Part shown: positions 29,040-36,267 of the stretch, piece after piece
How positions within the stretch are numbered: the first letter of the stretch is position 1
Layout: every line of letters begins with the position of its first letter
DNA from: DAOUKH01 sp964291475
GTDB lineage: Bacteria; Chloroflexota; Dehalococcoidia; SHYB01
Direction of reading: 5' to 3'
Length of the DNA stretch: 64,000 bases
Assembly (NCBI GenBank): GCA_964291475.2
Contig: OZ220083.1
Location: forward strand, 372,001-436,000
The notes under the pieces: generated by a model
What the model saw: only the letters and a program-made list of their open reading frames with translations
Told to the model about the DNA's origin: nothing
Database searches by the model: none
Position numbers and translations under genes: made by a program

Positions 29040-29261
29040 CGCGATCGCCACCACACGCGCCCGACGACGCCAAAGATTGACCAATTTGCAAATCCGTCGC
29101 AAATTCGCCGGAGGAACCCTTGCGCTTTCGTAGCGAAAGGCGTACTCTTGCGCGGATTTAATGCCGAAATCGTTCGGTCTCCTGGTTTGAGGCTCGGACG
29201 AGGGAAGTAGCGACGGTCCGGCTTGAGGAAGGAAATACACGGGCCGACTAAGGAAGACGAG
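29040..29261 (+). other. AT-richer leader upstream of the zinc-ribbon gene
   Basis: No gene is seen in 28936-29261 beyond one possible short leader. The stretch holds a direct repeat GCAAATCCG (29088-29096) and GCAAATTCG (29099-29107), spaced one helical turn apart, an inverted half-site CGGATTT at 29153-29159, and a small hairpin CTTTCG-TAG-CGAAAG at 29125-29139. GGAGG at 29110 precedes a TTG-initiated 13-codon frame ending at TAA 29161. It could be a regulated leader, but evidence is thin. Confidence 0.35.
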
Positions 29262-29420
29262 ATGTTGTGGGAGAAAGCGTGCCAGAGGTGCAAGGGCGAT
29301 CTGTTCGCGGGCAACGACGAGTTCGGCCCGTACGTGAAGTGCGCCCAGTGCGGCGGTGAGTTGACCGCCGAGCAGGAGATGCAGCTCCGGGACACGGCTT
29401 ACACCAGCGCCGCAAGCTGA
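29262..29420 (+). CDS. Small double-CxxC zinc-ribbon protein
   Basis: A 52-residue protein, MLWEKACQRCKGDLFAGNDE..., with two CxxC knuckles: CQRC (7-10) and CAQC (28-31), followed by a charged helix with ELTAEQEMQL. The architecture is a free-standing zinc ribbon like those of small transcription- or nucleic-acid-associated proteins in Chloroflexota-type genomes. ATG 29262 is chosen because AGGA at 29251 provides an RBS; an upstream TTG in frame at 29223 would add 13 residues. Function not recognised. Confidence 0.72.
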   Translation: MLWEKACQRCKGDLFAGNDEFGPYVKCAQCGGELTAEQEMQLRDTAYTSAAS

Positions 29421-29456
29421 TACCCTGCGCTCGACCCCCTCGCACCGAGGTAGCGG

Positions 29457-30116
29457 TTGAGCGGCCAGCGGTTCTCGATAGAAGTCTCCGGTAAGGGCGC
29501 GGTCAGCGCAGTCCGAACGGACGCCCCCCAGGCGGGAAGCGGACGACTCTACGTCTACGCCCCCGGCGCGGGCGCCAACCTCGACGACCCCTTCGGGCGC
29601 TATCTGGCGGAACGCCTGCCCCCCGCGGGCCTGAGCGTCCTGCGCTTCCAGTTCCCTTACATGGAAGCGGGCCGCCGTGCCCCCGACCGCACGCCGGTGC
29701 TCGAGTCGACCTGGCGCGCCGCCATCGCCGCGGCGCGGCCCTCGGCGCGCGTCCTGCTGATCGGCGGGCGCTCCATGGGCGGACGCATCGCCTCGATGGT
29801 CGCCGCCGAGGACGCCGGCGTCGACGCGCTCGCCCTCTTCGCCTACCCGCTCCACCAGCCGGGCAGGCCGGAGCGCCTGCGCGACGAGCACTTCGGAGCA
29901 CTCAACATGCCGGTGTTCTTCTGTTCGGGGACCCGGGACAGCTTCGCCACCCCGGCCGAGCTCACCGCGTCCGCCGCCAAGGTCCCCGACGCCCGCCTCC
30001 ACATCCTCCAAGGGGCCGACCACGGCTTCGCCGCCCGCAAGAAGGACGGCCGCACCCGCGAAGAAATCTGGGCCGAAGCCGCCGGCGCCCTCATCGCCTT
30101 CGCCGACACCCTGTAG
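29457..30116 (+). CDS. Alpha/beta hydrolase (KANL3/Tex30- or dienelactone-hydrolase-like)
   Basis: A 219-residue alpha/beta hydrolase. The oxyanion region is LYVYAPGAGANLDDPF (about 31-46), the nucleophile elbow is GGRSMGGR (about 103-110; Ser106), the acid is in FFCSGTRDSFAT (about 160) and the His in LQGADHGFAARK (about 186), completing the Ser-Asp-His triad. The short lid and position of the elbow fit the KANL3/Tex30-like COG3571 group of small esterases. Starts at TTG 29457 with GAGG at 29447. Convergent with the methyltransferase gene across a repeat-filled gap. Confidence 0.85.
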   Translation: MSGQRFSIEVSGKGAVSAVRTDAPQAGSGRLYVYAPGAGANLDDPFGRYLAERLPPAGLSVLRFQFPYMEAGRRAPDRTPVLESTWRAAIAAARPSARVLLIGGRSMGGRIASMVAAEDAGVDALALFAYPLHQPGRPERLRDEHFGALNMPVFFCSGTRDSFATPAELTASAAKVPDARLHILQGADHGFAARKKDGRTREEIWAEAAGALIAFADTL

Positions 30117-30118
30117 GG

Positions 30119-30365
30119 AGCGTCTTAACCTCTTCTCCCCACGGGAGAAGATTGAGATGAGAGACCCCCAGACAACCGCCAACCGCCATCGAAATCCGCC
30201 GCCCCCTCTGGGCGACCACCTTAAACCTCTCTCCCTCTGGGAGAGACTGAGAGAGGGCCGGGGGCGGGGCGCGGGCGGTCCCCTCCGAAACCTCTTCTCC
30301 CCACGGGAGAAGATTGAGATGAGGGCCCCCCTAACAACCGCCAACCGCTATCGAAATCCGCCGCC
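30119..30365. repeat. Dispersed repeat cluster (B, A, B)
   Basis: Between the convergent hydrolase and CmoM-like genes: module B at about 30128-30170 (TTCTCCCCACGGGAGAAG, GATGAGAGACCCCC), module A at about 30221-30262, and a second module B at about 30290-30331. Both B copies are followed by near-identical tails containing CAACCGCCAACCGC and TCGAAATCCGCCGCCC, so the B unit with its tail was duplicated around one A unit. Confidence 0.75.
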
Positions 30366-30371
30366 CGCTCG

Positions 30372-31160
30372 TCAGCCCTCGCCACCCCGCCGCCGGCACA
30401 CCAAATGAAGGTGCTGCGCCAACGACGCGAACGGCTCCTCCGTCCGGCACCGCAGCTCCAAGGCGAGCAAGTCCGCCAGCCCCTGCTCGTCCAACGGTCC
30501 CTGGACGTGGTCGTGGAAGATGCGCACCCCCGCCCGGTGCTCGACCTCCAACCCGCCGGCGCTCAGCCACGGCCGGACGTCCTGCTCACGCAGGGGCGTG
30601 GCCCCGTCCGGCCTTGCCTCAGCCTTGGAGCCGAGCTCCCGTAGCGCCTCGCCGGACCGGCCGCGCACCGCCCGCTTCAGCAGCGCCGCGTTGAAGTTGT
30701 AGAACAACAGCGAGAGCCGCCCCGACGGCGCAATCAACGCCGCCAACGGCCCCGGCGCCTCCGAGGGTCTCGCCAGCCACTCCAACACCGCATGACAGAC
30801 CACGAGGTTGAACCGCTGCCCGAGCCGCGGCGCCAGGTCCGCGATCTTCGCCTGCACAAACGCGACCTCGCCCCCGACCCCCGCCTCCTCCACCGTCCCG
30901 CGCGCGAGGGCCAGCATCTCCTGCGACGGATCGCAGAGCGTCACCCGGTTCCCCGCCTTCGCCATCCGCGCCGCCAAGCGGCCGCTCCCGCCCCCGGCGT
31001 CGACGACGGACAACCGGCCCTCGGCCAGCCCCGGAATCTGGGCGGTCATGTCCGCCCACAGCACCTCGCTCCGGATGTACCCCTTCGTGGTCCCGTAGAT
31101 CGAGCGGTCCCACGCGGCGCCCATCGCGTCGAAGTCCTTGTCGTGCCCCACCGACTCCAC
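30372..31160 (-). CDS. cmoM: CmoM-like tRNA cmo5U34 methyltransferase (SmtA family)
   Basis: A SAM-dependent methyltransferase of about 262 residues whose layout tracks E. coli CmoM, which esterifies cmo5U34 of tRNAs to mcmo5U. Shared landmarks: FDAMGAAWDRSIYGTTKGYIRSEVLW (E. coli has IYGTTKGQLR and VLW), the SAM motif VVDAGGGSGRLAARMA (E. coli VLDAGGGEGQTAIKMA), LCDPSQEML, the catalytic region VVCHAVLEWLARP, LSLLFYNFNA, and GVRIFHDHV near the end. No CmoA or CmoB is in the window. Start set at GTG 31160, just before VESVGHDKDFD; long in-frame upstream sequence has no family counterpart. Divergent from ku. Confidence 0.8.
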   Translation of the reverse strand: MESVGHDKDFDAMGAAWDRSIYGTTKGYIRSEVLWADMTAQIPGLAEGRLSVVDAGGGSGRLAARMAKAGNRVTLCDPSQEMLALARGTVEEAGVGGEVAFVQAKIADLAPRLGQRFNLVVCHAVLEWLARPSEAPGPLAALIAPSGRLSLLFYNFNAALLKRAVRGRSGEALRELGSKAEARPDGATPLREQDVRPWLSAGGLEVEHRAGVRIFHDHVQGPLDEQGLADLLALELRCRTEEPFASLAQHLHLVCRRRGGEG

Positions 31161-31320
31161 CAAAGCTCCCTCTCCCAGACCGCCTTCCTTAGTATGCGGC
31201 CCTCCGCGCCCCGCCGCGACACCGCTATCTCGGTGCGAAACCCCCCATCGCGTATACTGGAAGAAGGACCGGCGCGGGCCAGGAGGCAGGCTCCCGCCGT
31301 CGACCAACAGAGGTGAGGCA

Positions 31321-32151
31321 ATGCCGCAACGCGCCGTCTGGAAGGGCGCCATCAGCTTCGGCATGGTGGTCATTCCCGTCAAGCTCTACCCCGCGACCGA
31401 GCATCGCGATATCCGCTTCGTCAACCTCCACAAGGACACCCACACCCGCATCCGCATGAAGCGCTGGTCGCCCCACCACGACGCCGAAGTCACCCTCGAC
31501 GACCTCGTCAAGGGCTACGAATACACCAAGGACCAGTACGTCATTCTCGAAGACGCCGACTTCGACGACCTCCCCGTTCCCTCCAAGCACTCCCTCGACA
31601 TCATCAAGTTCGTCGACATCAAGACCATCGACCCCATCTTCTTTGAGCGCACCTACGTCCTCGAGCCCGAGGAGCTCGGACGCAAGCCCTACGCCCTCCT
31701 CCGCCGCGTCATGGAGGAGACGGGACGGATAGCCGTGGGGAAACTCTCCCTTCGCCAGAAGGAGCACCTCGTCACCGTCCGGCCCTACGAGAACGGCCTC
31801 GCCGTCGCCACCATGTTCTACGCCGACGAGATCCGTCCCACCGGCGAGATCTTCGACGACGAGGAGACCGACGTCTCCGACGCCGAGCTGCAGATGGCCT
31901 CCATGCTCGTCGACCAGCTCACCGGCGAGTTCGACCCCGAGGCCCACGAAGACGAATACCGCGCCGCCCTCATGCAGGTCATCGAGAACAAGCTCGGCCA
32001 GGGAGGCCCCGTCGCCGCCGCGCCCGAAGCGCCCAAGACCACGGTCGTCGACCTCATGGAAGCCCTCAAAGCCTCGCTCGCCGCTACGGGCTCCGAGCCC
32101 GCCCCGGCGCCCGCCGCCAAGCCGCGCGCCAAGGCCCGCAAGGTCGGCTAG
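31321..32151 (+). CDS. ku: Ku protein (non-homologous end joining)
   Basis: A homodimeric DNA-end-binding ring that recruits LigD in bacterial NHEJ. The 276 residues start MPQRAVWKGAISFGMVVIPVKLYPATE, the standard N-terminus, followed by the core with HKDTHTRIRMKRW, VKGYEYTKDQYVILEDADFDDL and KHSLDIIKFVDIKTIDPIFFERTYVLEPEE. The Lys/Ala/Pro-rich tail after about residue 235 (PAPAAKPRAKARK) matches the variable C-terminus that stimulates end bridging. GAGGTGAGG at 31311 precedes the ATG. No ligD is adjacent, so the ligase must lie elsewhere. Convergent with bioD with a 4-nt overlap. Confidence 0.96.
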   Translation: MPQRAVWKGAISFGMVVIPVKLYPATEHRDIRFVNLHKDTHTRIRMKRWSPHHDAEVTLDDLVKGYEYTKDQYVILEDADFDDLPVPSKHSLDIIKFVDIKTIDPIFFERTYVLEPEELGRKPYALLRRVMEETGRIAVGKLSLRQKEHLVTVRPYENGLAVATMFYADEIRPTGEIFDDEETDVSDAELQMASMLVDQLTGEFDPEAHEDEYRAALMQVIENKLGQGGPVAAAPEAPKTTVVDLMEALKASLAATGSEPAPAPAAKPRAKARKVG

Positions 32152-32834
32152 CCGCCGCCGAGCCACCCCGGCGGCTCGCCCTCGACTCTTACGGCAAGCG
32201 TCTCCGGCCGCCGCAGCTCGGCCTCCGCCGCGCGCGGGATCACGATGAGCGGTATCTCCGCGTACCGCTCACGGAAGAAGCGCAGGTTCTCCTCCTCGAC
32301 CACCACCGGCTCCGGCGAGACGCCGCTGCAGACCAGCGCGTCGACCGCGAGTCCCCGCCGCTCCGCCGCCTCCAGCGTGAGCGCGGTGTGGTTCAGCGTC
32401 CCCAGACCGGGCCGCACCACCACCACGAGCCGCGCCCCCAGCCGCGCCGCGAGGTCGGCGAAGTCGTGCCCCTCGTCCAGCGGCACGAGCAGCCCGCCCG
32501 ATCCTTCGACCAGCGTCACGTCGTGCGCCGCCGCAACTTCCAAGCACCGGCCCGCGAGCCCCTCGAAGTCCACCCGCCGCCCCGCGCGCCGCGCCGCGAT
32601 GGACGGCGCCAGGGGTTCGGGGAAGGCCGCCAAGGTCTCGATGGCCACGTCCACGCCGGAGAGCGCCGCCCGGTAGAAGGCCTCGTCGCCGTCGACCTTG
32701 GGGTCGGCCCCCGTCTGCGCCGCCTTGATCAGCGCAACGCTGCCCCGCTGCGACGCCCGCCACGCCAGCCAAGCCGCCGCCACCGTCTTCCCCACGCCGG
32801 TGTCGGTGCCGGTCACCAGCACGACCTCACCCAC
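32148..32834 (-). CDS. bioD: Dethiobiotin synthetase (BioD)
   Basis: ATP-dependent closure of the ureido ring from 7,8-diaminopelargonate and CO2. The 228-residue protein begins with the P-loop VTGTDTGVGKT (7-17), followed by the KAAQTGAD loop (Lys37-type substrate contact), the SPSIAARRAGR-like APSIAARRAG helix and LVEGSGGLLVPLDEG (about 110-124, the GAGG-type switch). Last gene of a four-gene minus-strand operon bioB-bioA-bioF-bioD; its start overlaps bioF's end by 8 nt. Confidence 0.95.
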   Translation of the reverse strand: MGEVVLVTGTDTGVGKTVAAAWLAWRASQRGSVALIKAAQTGADPKVDGDEAFYRAALSGVDVAIETLAAFPEPLAPSIAARRAGRRVDFEGLAGRCLEVAAAHDVTLVEGSGGLLVPLDEGHDFADLAARLGARLVVVVRPGLGTLNHTALTLEAAERRGLAVDALVCSGVSPEPVVVEEENLRFFRERYAEIPLIVIPRAAEAELRRPETLAVRVEGEPPGWLGGG

Positions 32835-34002
32835 GCATCGCCTCCAGCGCCGCCAGCACCTGCCGGACGTGCCCCTCGTCGTGCGCGGCGGTGACGCCGA
32901 ACCGGATGCGCGACCCTCCCCGCGGCGTCGCCGGCGGACGCACCGCCCGCGCCAGGATGCCCCGCTCCCGCAGGTGCTCCTCGGCAGCCAACGCCGCCGA
33001 CGGCTTGCCCAGGATCAGCGGCACGATCTGCGACGCCGACGGCGAGGGCGGGTAGCCCAACGACTCCAGCCCCGACCGCAGCGCCGAGCTCAGACGCAGC
33101 GCCCGCTCGGCGAGCTCCGGCTCAGCCCGCGCGACGTCGAGCGCCGCCGACGCCGCGGCCACGGCCGATGGCGGCAACGCCGTGTCGAAGATGAACGTCC
33201 GCGCCCGGTTGATCAGATATTCGATCAGGGCCGCATCGCCGGCGGCGAAACCCCCAATCGAGCCCAGCGCCTTCGACAGCGTCCCCACCGCCACGGCGCC
33301 CGTTCCCGCGCCGCGGGTTGCGAGGAGCCCCCCGCCGAAGACGCCGACCGCGTGCGCCTCGTCCACCACCAACAACGCCTCGTGCCGCAGCGCCGTCTCG
33401 TTGAGCGCCTCCAGCGGCGCGAGGTCGCCGTCCATGCTGAACACGCTCTCCGTCGCCACCAGACGCCGCCGCGCCGGCGTCCGCCGCAACAGGTCGTCCA
33501 GCGCGTCGACGTCGTTATGTGGGAATGTGACCGCCGCCGCGCCCGACAGCTTGACCCCGTCGATGATCGACGCGTGGGCCCGCTCGTCGTAGAAGACGGC
33601 GTCGCCGCCACCGGCCAGCGCCCCGATCACGCCCAGGTTCGCCAGGTATCCCGAGCTGAACAGCAGCGCCGACGGCTGCCCCGTCCACGCCGCCAGCCGT
33701 TCCTCCAGCGCCTCGTGCGCCGGCGTCGAGCCATGCAGCAGCCGCGCCGACCTCGCTCCCGCGCCCGCAGACGACGCGGCCCCGTTCGCCGCCTCGATCA
33801 CCTCGGGCCGCGACGCCAACCCCAGGTAGTCGTTCGAGGTGAAGACGACGTAGTCGCGCCCATCGAGCGTGGCGTGGACGCCGGTGCGGCCCTCCGGCGT
33901 GACCACCGACCGCCGCAGGCCGAGCCGTTCGAGGCGGACGCGCTCAGCGCGGAGGAAGTCAGCCCACGCCGGGGGCAGACCGCGCGGCGTCGTCGAGTCC
34001 AT
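32827..34002 (-). CDS. bioF: 8-amino-7-oxononanoate synthase (BioF)
   Basis: A PLP-dependent alpha-oxoamine synthase joining pimeloyl thioester and alanine. About 391 residues from ATG 34002 (44-nt overlap with bioA). Landmarks: FTSNDYLGLASRPEV, GAGARSARLLHGSTPAHEALEERLA, YDERAHASIIDGVKLSG, VTESVFSMDGDLAPLEAL, VVDEAHAVGVFG (PLP Asp/His) and the Schiff-base lysine in VGTLSKALGSIGGF. The GSTPAHEALE region replaces the usual GN-HTELE but keeps the motif shape. Overlaps both neighbours, indicating tight translational coupling. Confidence 0.94.
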   Translation of the reverse strand: MDSTTPRGLPPAWADFLRAERVRLERLGLRRSVVTPEGRTGVHATLDGRDYVVFTSNDYLGLASRPEVIEAANGAASSAGAGARSARLLHGSTPAHEALEERLAAWTGQPSALLFSSGYLANLGVIGALAGGGDAVFYDERAHASIIDGVKLSGAAAVTFPHNDVDALDDLLRRTPARRRLVATESVFSMDGDLAPLEALNETALRHEALLVVDEAHAVGVFGGGLLATRGAGTGAVAVGTLSKALGSIGGFAAGDAALIEYLINRARTFIFDTALPPSAVAAASAALDVARAEPELAERALRLSSALRSGLESLGYPPSPSASQIVPLILGKPSAALAAEEHLRERGILARAVRPPATPRGGSRIRFGVTAAHDEGHVRQVLAALEAMRG

Positions 34003-35278
34003 ACCGCACCGCCTCGCAGATTTGCTCAAGCTCGCGCTCCTCGATCGAAAGCGGCGGCATCACCACGATCGTCTCGCCCAGCGGCCGGACGAAGACGCCG
34101 CGCTCCCGCGCCGTCAGGCACGCCCGCCACGCCGCCGGCGCCGACGCGGCCTCGATCCCCGTCATCAGCCCCTGTTGGCGGACCTCCGTCACCAGCGGGT
34201 GCTCCGCGATCATCTCGTGCAGCATCTCGCTCAGCGCCGCCGACCGCCGGCCCACCCGCTCCAGCACCGGCTCCGACTCGAAGATGTCCAGGCTCGCCAC
34301 CGCCGCCGCGCACGCGATCGGATTCCCGCCGTAGGTGTGCCCATGATAGAGCGTCTTGGCGTAGTCCTCTTCATCATAGAAGGCGTCGTAGACCCGCTCC
34401 GTCGCCACCGTCGCCGAGAGCGGCAGGTAGCCGCCGCTCAGACCCTTGCCCAGCACCATGATGTCGGGAGTGACGCCCTCTAGGTCGCAGGCGAACATCG
34501 CCCCCGTCTTCCCGAAACCCGTCGCCACTTCGTCGGCGATCAGCAGCACGTCGTGACGCCGGCAAAGGTCGGCGACGTACCGGAGGTGGCCCTCCGGCGC
34601 GACGATGATTCCCCCCGCGCCCTGCACCCTGGGCTCGACGACCACCGCCGCGATCCCCTCGCCACGCTCCTCCAGCAGCGCCTCCAGCGGCTCGGCGCAG
34701 GCCAGCGTGCACCCCTTCGGGGGCGAACAGCGCTCGCAGCGCAGCGCGTAGGGATTAGGAAAGCGCAGCGGCTCGAACATGCCCGCTTCGTAGGGCTTCC
34801 GGAACGGCCCGTCGCCCCCCAGCGACGCCGCTCCCAGCGTGTCGCCGTGGTATGCCATCTCCATGGACACCAAGCGGTTCCGTTCGGGGCGGCCCTGGTT
34901 CACCCAGTACTGCAGCGCCATTTTCAGCGCCACCTCGACCGCGCTCGCCCCGTCCGAGCTGTAGAAGAAATGCGCCAGCCCCTCCGGGACGTGTTTCCTG
35001 AGACGGTCCGTCAGCTCCAGCGCCGGCGCGTGGCCGATGCCCAAGAGCGTGCTGTGTTGCAGCTTCTCCGTCTGCCGTGTGATCGCTTCGACGATGCGCG
35101 GGTGCCCGTGGCCGTGGACGATGGCCCACAGCGACGCCACCCCGTCGATGTACGCCCGCCCCTCGGTGTCGATGAGTCGGTTCCCCTCGGCCCGCTCGAC
35201 GATCAGCTGCGGCTCGCGGTCGAGGCGCGCCATCGGGGTGAAGGCGTTCCATACGCCCGCCCGGCGCCGCTCCGTCAC
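33959..35278 (-). CDS. bioA: Adenosylmethionine-8-amino-7-oxononanoate aminotransferase (BioA)
   Basis: Transfers the amino group of SAM to KAPA, giving 7,8-diaminopelargonate. 439 residues starting at GTG 35278, whose GTG shares bases with the bioB stop (GTGA overlap). Class III aminotransferase marks: WNAFTPMARLD, IDTEGRAYIDGVASLWAIVHGHGHP, LAHFFYSSDGASAVEVALKMA, AYHGDTLGAASLGG, LIADEVATGFGKTGAMFAC and the PLP lysine in DIMVLGKGLSGGYLPLSAT. These W-x-x-x-x-GHGHP and GKT-G residues distinguish BioA from other class III enzymes. Confidence 0.95.
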   Translation of the reverse strand: MTERRRAGVWNAFTPMARLDREPQLIVERAEGNRLIDTEGRAYIDGVASLWAIVHGHGHPRIVEAITRQTEKLQHSTLLGIGHAPALELTDRLRKHVPEGLAHFFYSSDGASAVEVALKMALQYWVNQGRPERNRLVSMEMAYHGDTLGAASLGGDGPFRKPYEAGMFEPLRFPNPYALRCERCSPPKGCTLACAEPLEALLEERGEGIAAVVVEPRVQGAGGIIVAPEGHLRYVADLCRRHDVLLIADEVATGFGKTGAMFACDLEGVTPDIMVLGKGLSGGYLPLSATVATERVYDAFYDEEDYAKTLYHGHTYGGNPIACAAAVASLDIFESEPVLERVGRRSAALSEMLHEMIAEHPLVTEVRQQGLMTGIEAASAPAAWRACLTARERGVFVRPLGETIVVMPPLSIEERELEQICEAVRYGLDDAARSAPGVG

Positions 35279-36267
35279 TCCTCTTCGACCTCGAACCCCA
35301 TGTCCGCGATCATCTGCAGCGCGTCCTTCGTGCTCTGCCCTGGCGTCGTCAGATACCCCTCGACGAAGATCGAGTTCGCCGCGTACAGCGCCAGCGGCTG
35401 CAGCGAGCGCAGGTGCAGCTCCCGCCCTCCGGCCACCCTGATCTCCCGGTGCGGGTGCAGGAAGCGCGCCAGACACAGGATGCGCAGGCAGTGGTGCGGC
35501 GTCAGCCGCCACGTCCCCTCCAGCGGCGTCCCCTCGATGGGGTGCAGGAAGTTGACCGGGATCGACTGCGGGTCCAGCTCCCGGAGCGCCAGCAGGACGT
35601 CGATCACGTCGTCGTCCGTCTCCCCCATGCCGAAGATCGCCCCGCTGCACAGGTTCAGACCCGCCGCCCGCGCCGCCTCCAGCGTCCGCACCCGGTCCTC
35701 GTAGCCGTGGCTCGTCACGATGCTCGGGGTGAACCGCTCGCTGGTGTTCAGATTGTGGTTGAGCTGGTCGACGCCCGCTTCCTTCAGCGCCCGTGCCTTC
35801 TCCTCGTCGAGCAGCCCCACGCACGCGCAGATCTTGATGTCCACCGCCTCGCGGATACTCCGCGTCGCCGCGCTCAGGTACTCCACCTCGCGCCACGACG
35901 CCCCTCGCCCGCTCGTCACGATGCAGAAGCGCTTCGCCTGCGACCGCTTCGCCGCCCGCGCCTCCTCCAACAGCCGCTCCTGGCTCACCATCGGGTACTT
36001 CTCGATCGCCGCCGTCGACACCCGCGACTGAGAACAATAGCCGCAGTCCTCGGGGCACAACCCGCTCTTCGCGTTCATCAACACGTGCAGGTGCACCTTC
36101 AGACCGCAGAAATGCCGCCGCACCCGGAACGTCTCCGCCAGCAGCGACGCCACCTCCGCCTCCGGCGCGCCCAGCACCGACGCGCACTCCGCCCGCGTCA
36201 ACGCCTCCCCCGCGACCGCCTTATCGGCAAGCGCCGCGAAACTTGTAGTCTGGGGCGTGGTCGTCAT
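35275..36267 (-). CDS. bioB: Biotin synthase (BioB)
   Basis: Radical-SAM sulfur insertion into dethiobiotin. 330 residues; the [4Fe-4S] triad C71-x3-C75-x2-C78 is in SGLCPEDCGYCSQS. Later: KRFCIVTSGRG, VGLLDEEKARALKEAGVDQLNHNLNTSERF, and SGAIFGMGETDDDV, with the [2Fe-2S] ligands and Arg in IRVAGGRE. First of the bio genes, but its ATG overlaps the stop of the upstream DUF262 gene (ATGA at 36264-36267), so the acquired gene may now feed transcription into the operon. Confidence 0.96.
   Translation of the reverse strand: MTTTPQTTSFAALADKAVAGEALTRAECASVLGAPEAEVASLLAETFRVRRHFCGLKVHLHVLMNAKSGLCPEDCGYCSQSRVSTAAIEKYPMVSQERLLEEARAAKRSQAKRFCIVTSGRGASWREVEYLSAATRSIREAVDIKICACVGLLDEEKARALKEAGVDQLNHNLNTSERFTPSIVTSHGYEDRVRTLEAARAAGLNLCSGAIFGMGETDDDVIDVLLALRELDPQSIPVNFLHPIEGTPLEGTWRLTPHHCLRILCLARFLHPHREIRVAGGRELHLRSLQPLALYAANSIFVEGYLTTPGQSTKDALQMIADMGFEVEEE

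Noticed and set aside
33959..36187. 742-residue gene covering bioA and most of bioB
   Set aside because: The first 300 residues are the off-frame shadow of bioB with Arg/Gly-rich composition. BioA begins at GTG 35278.
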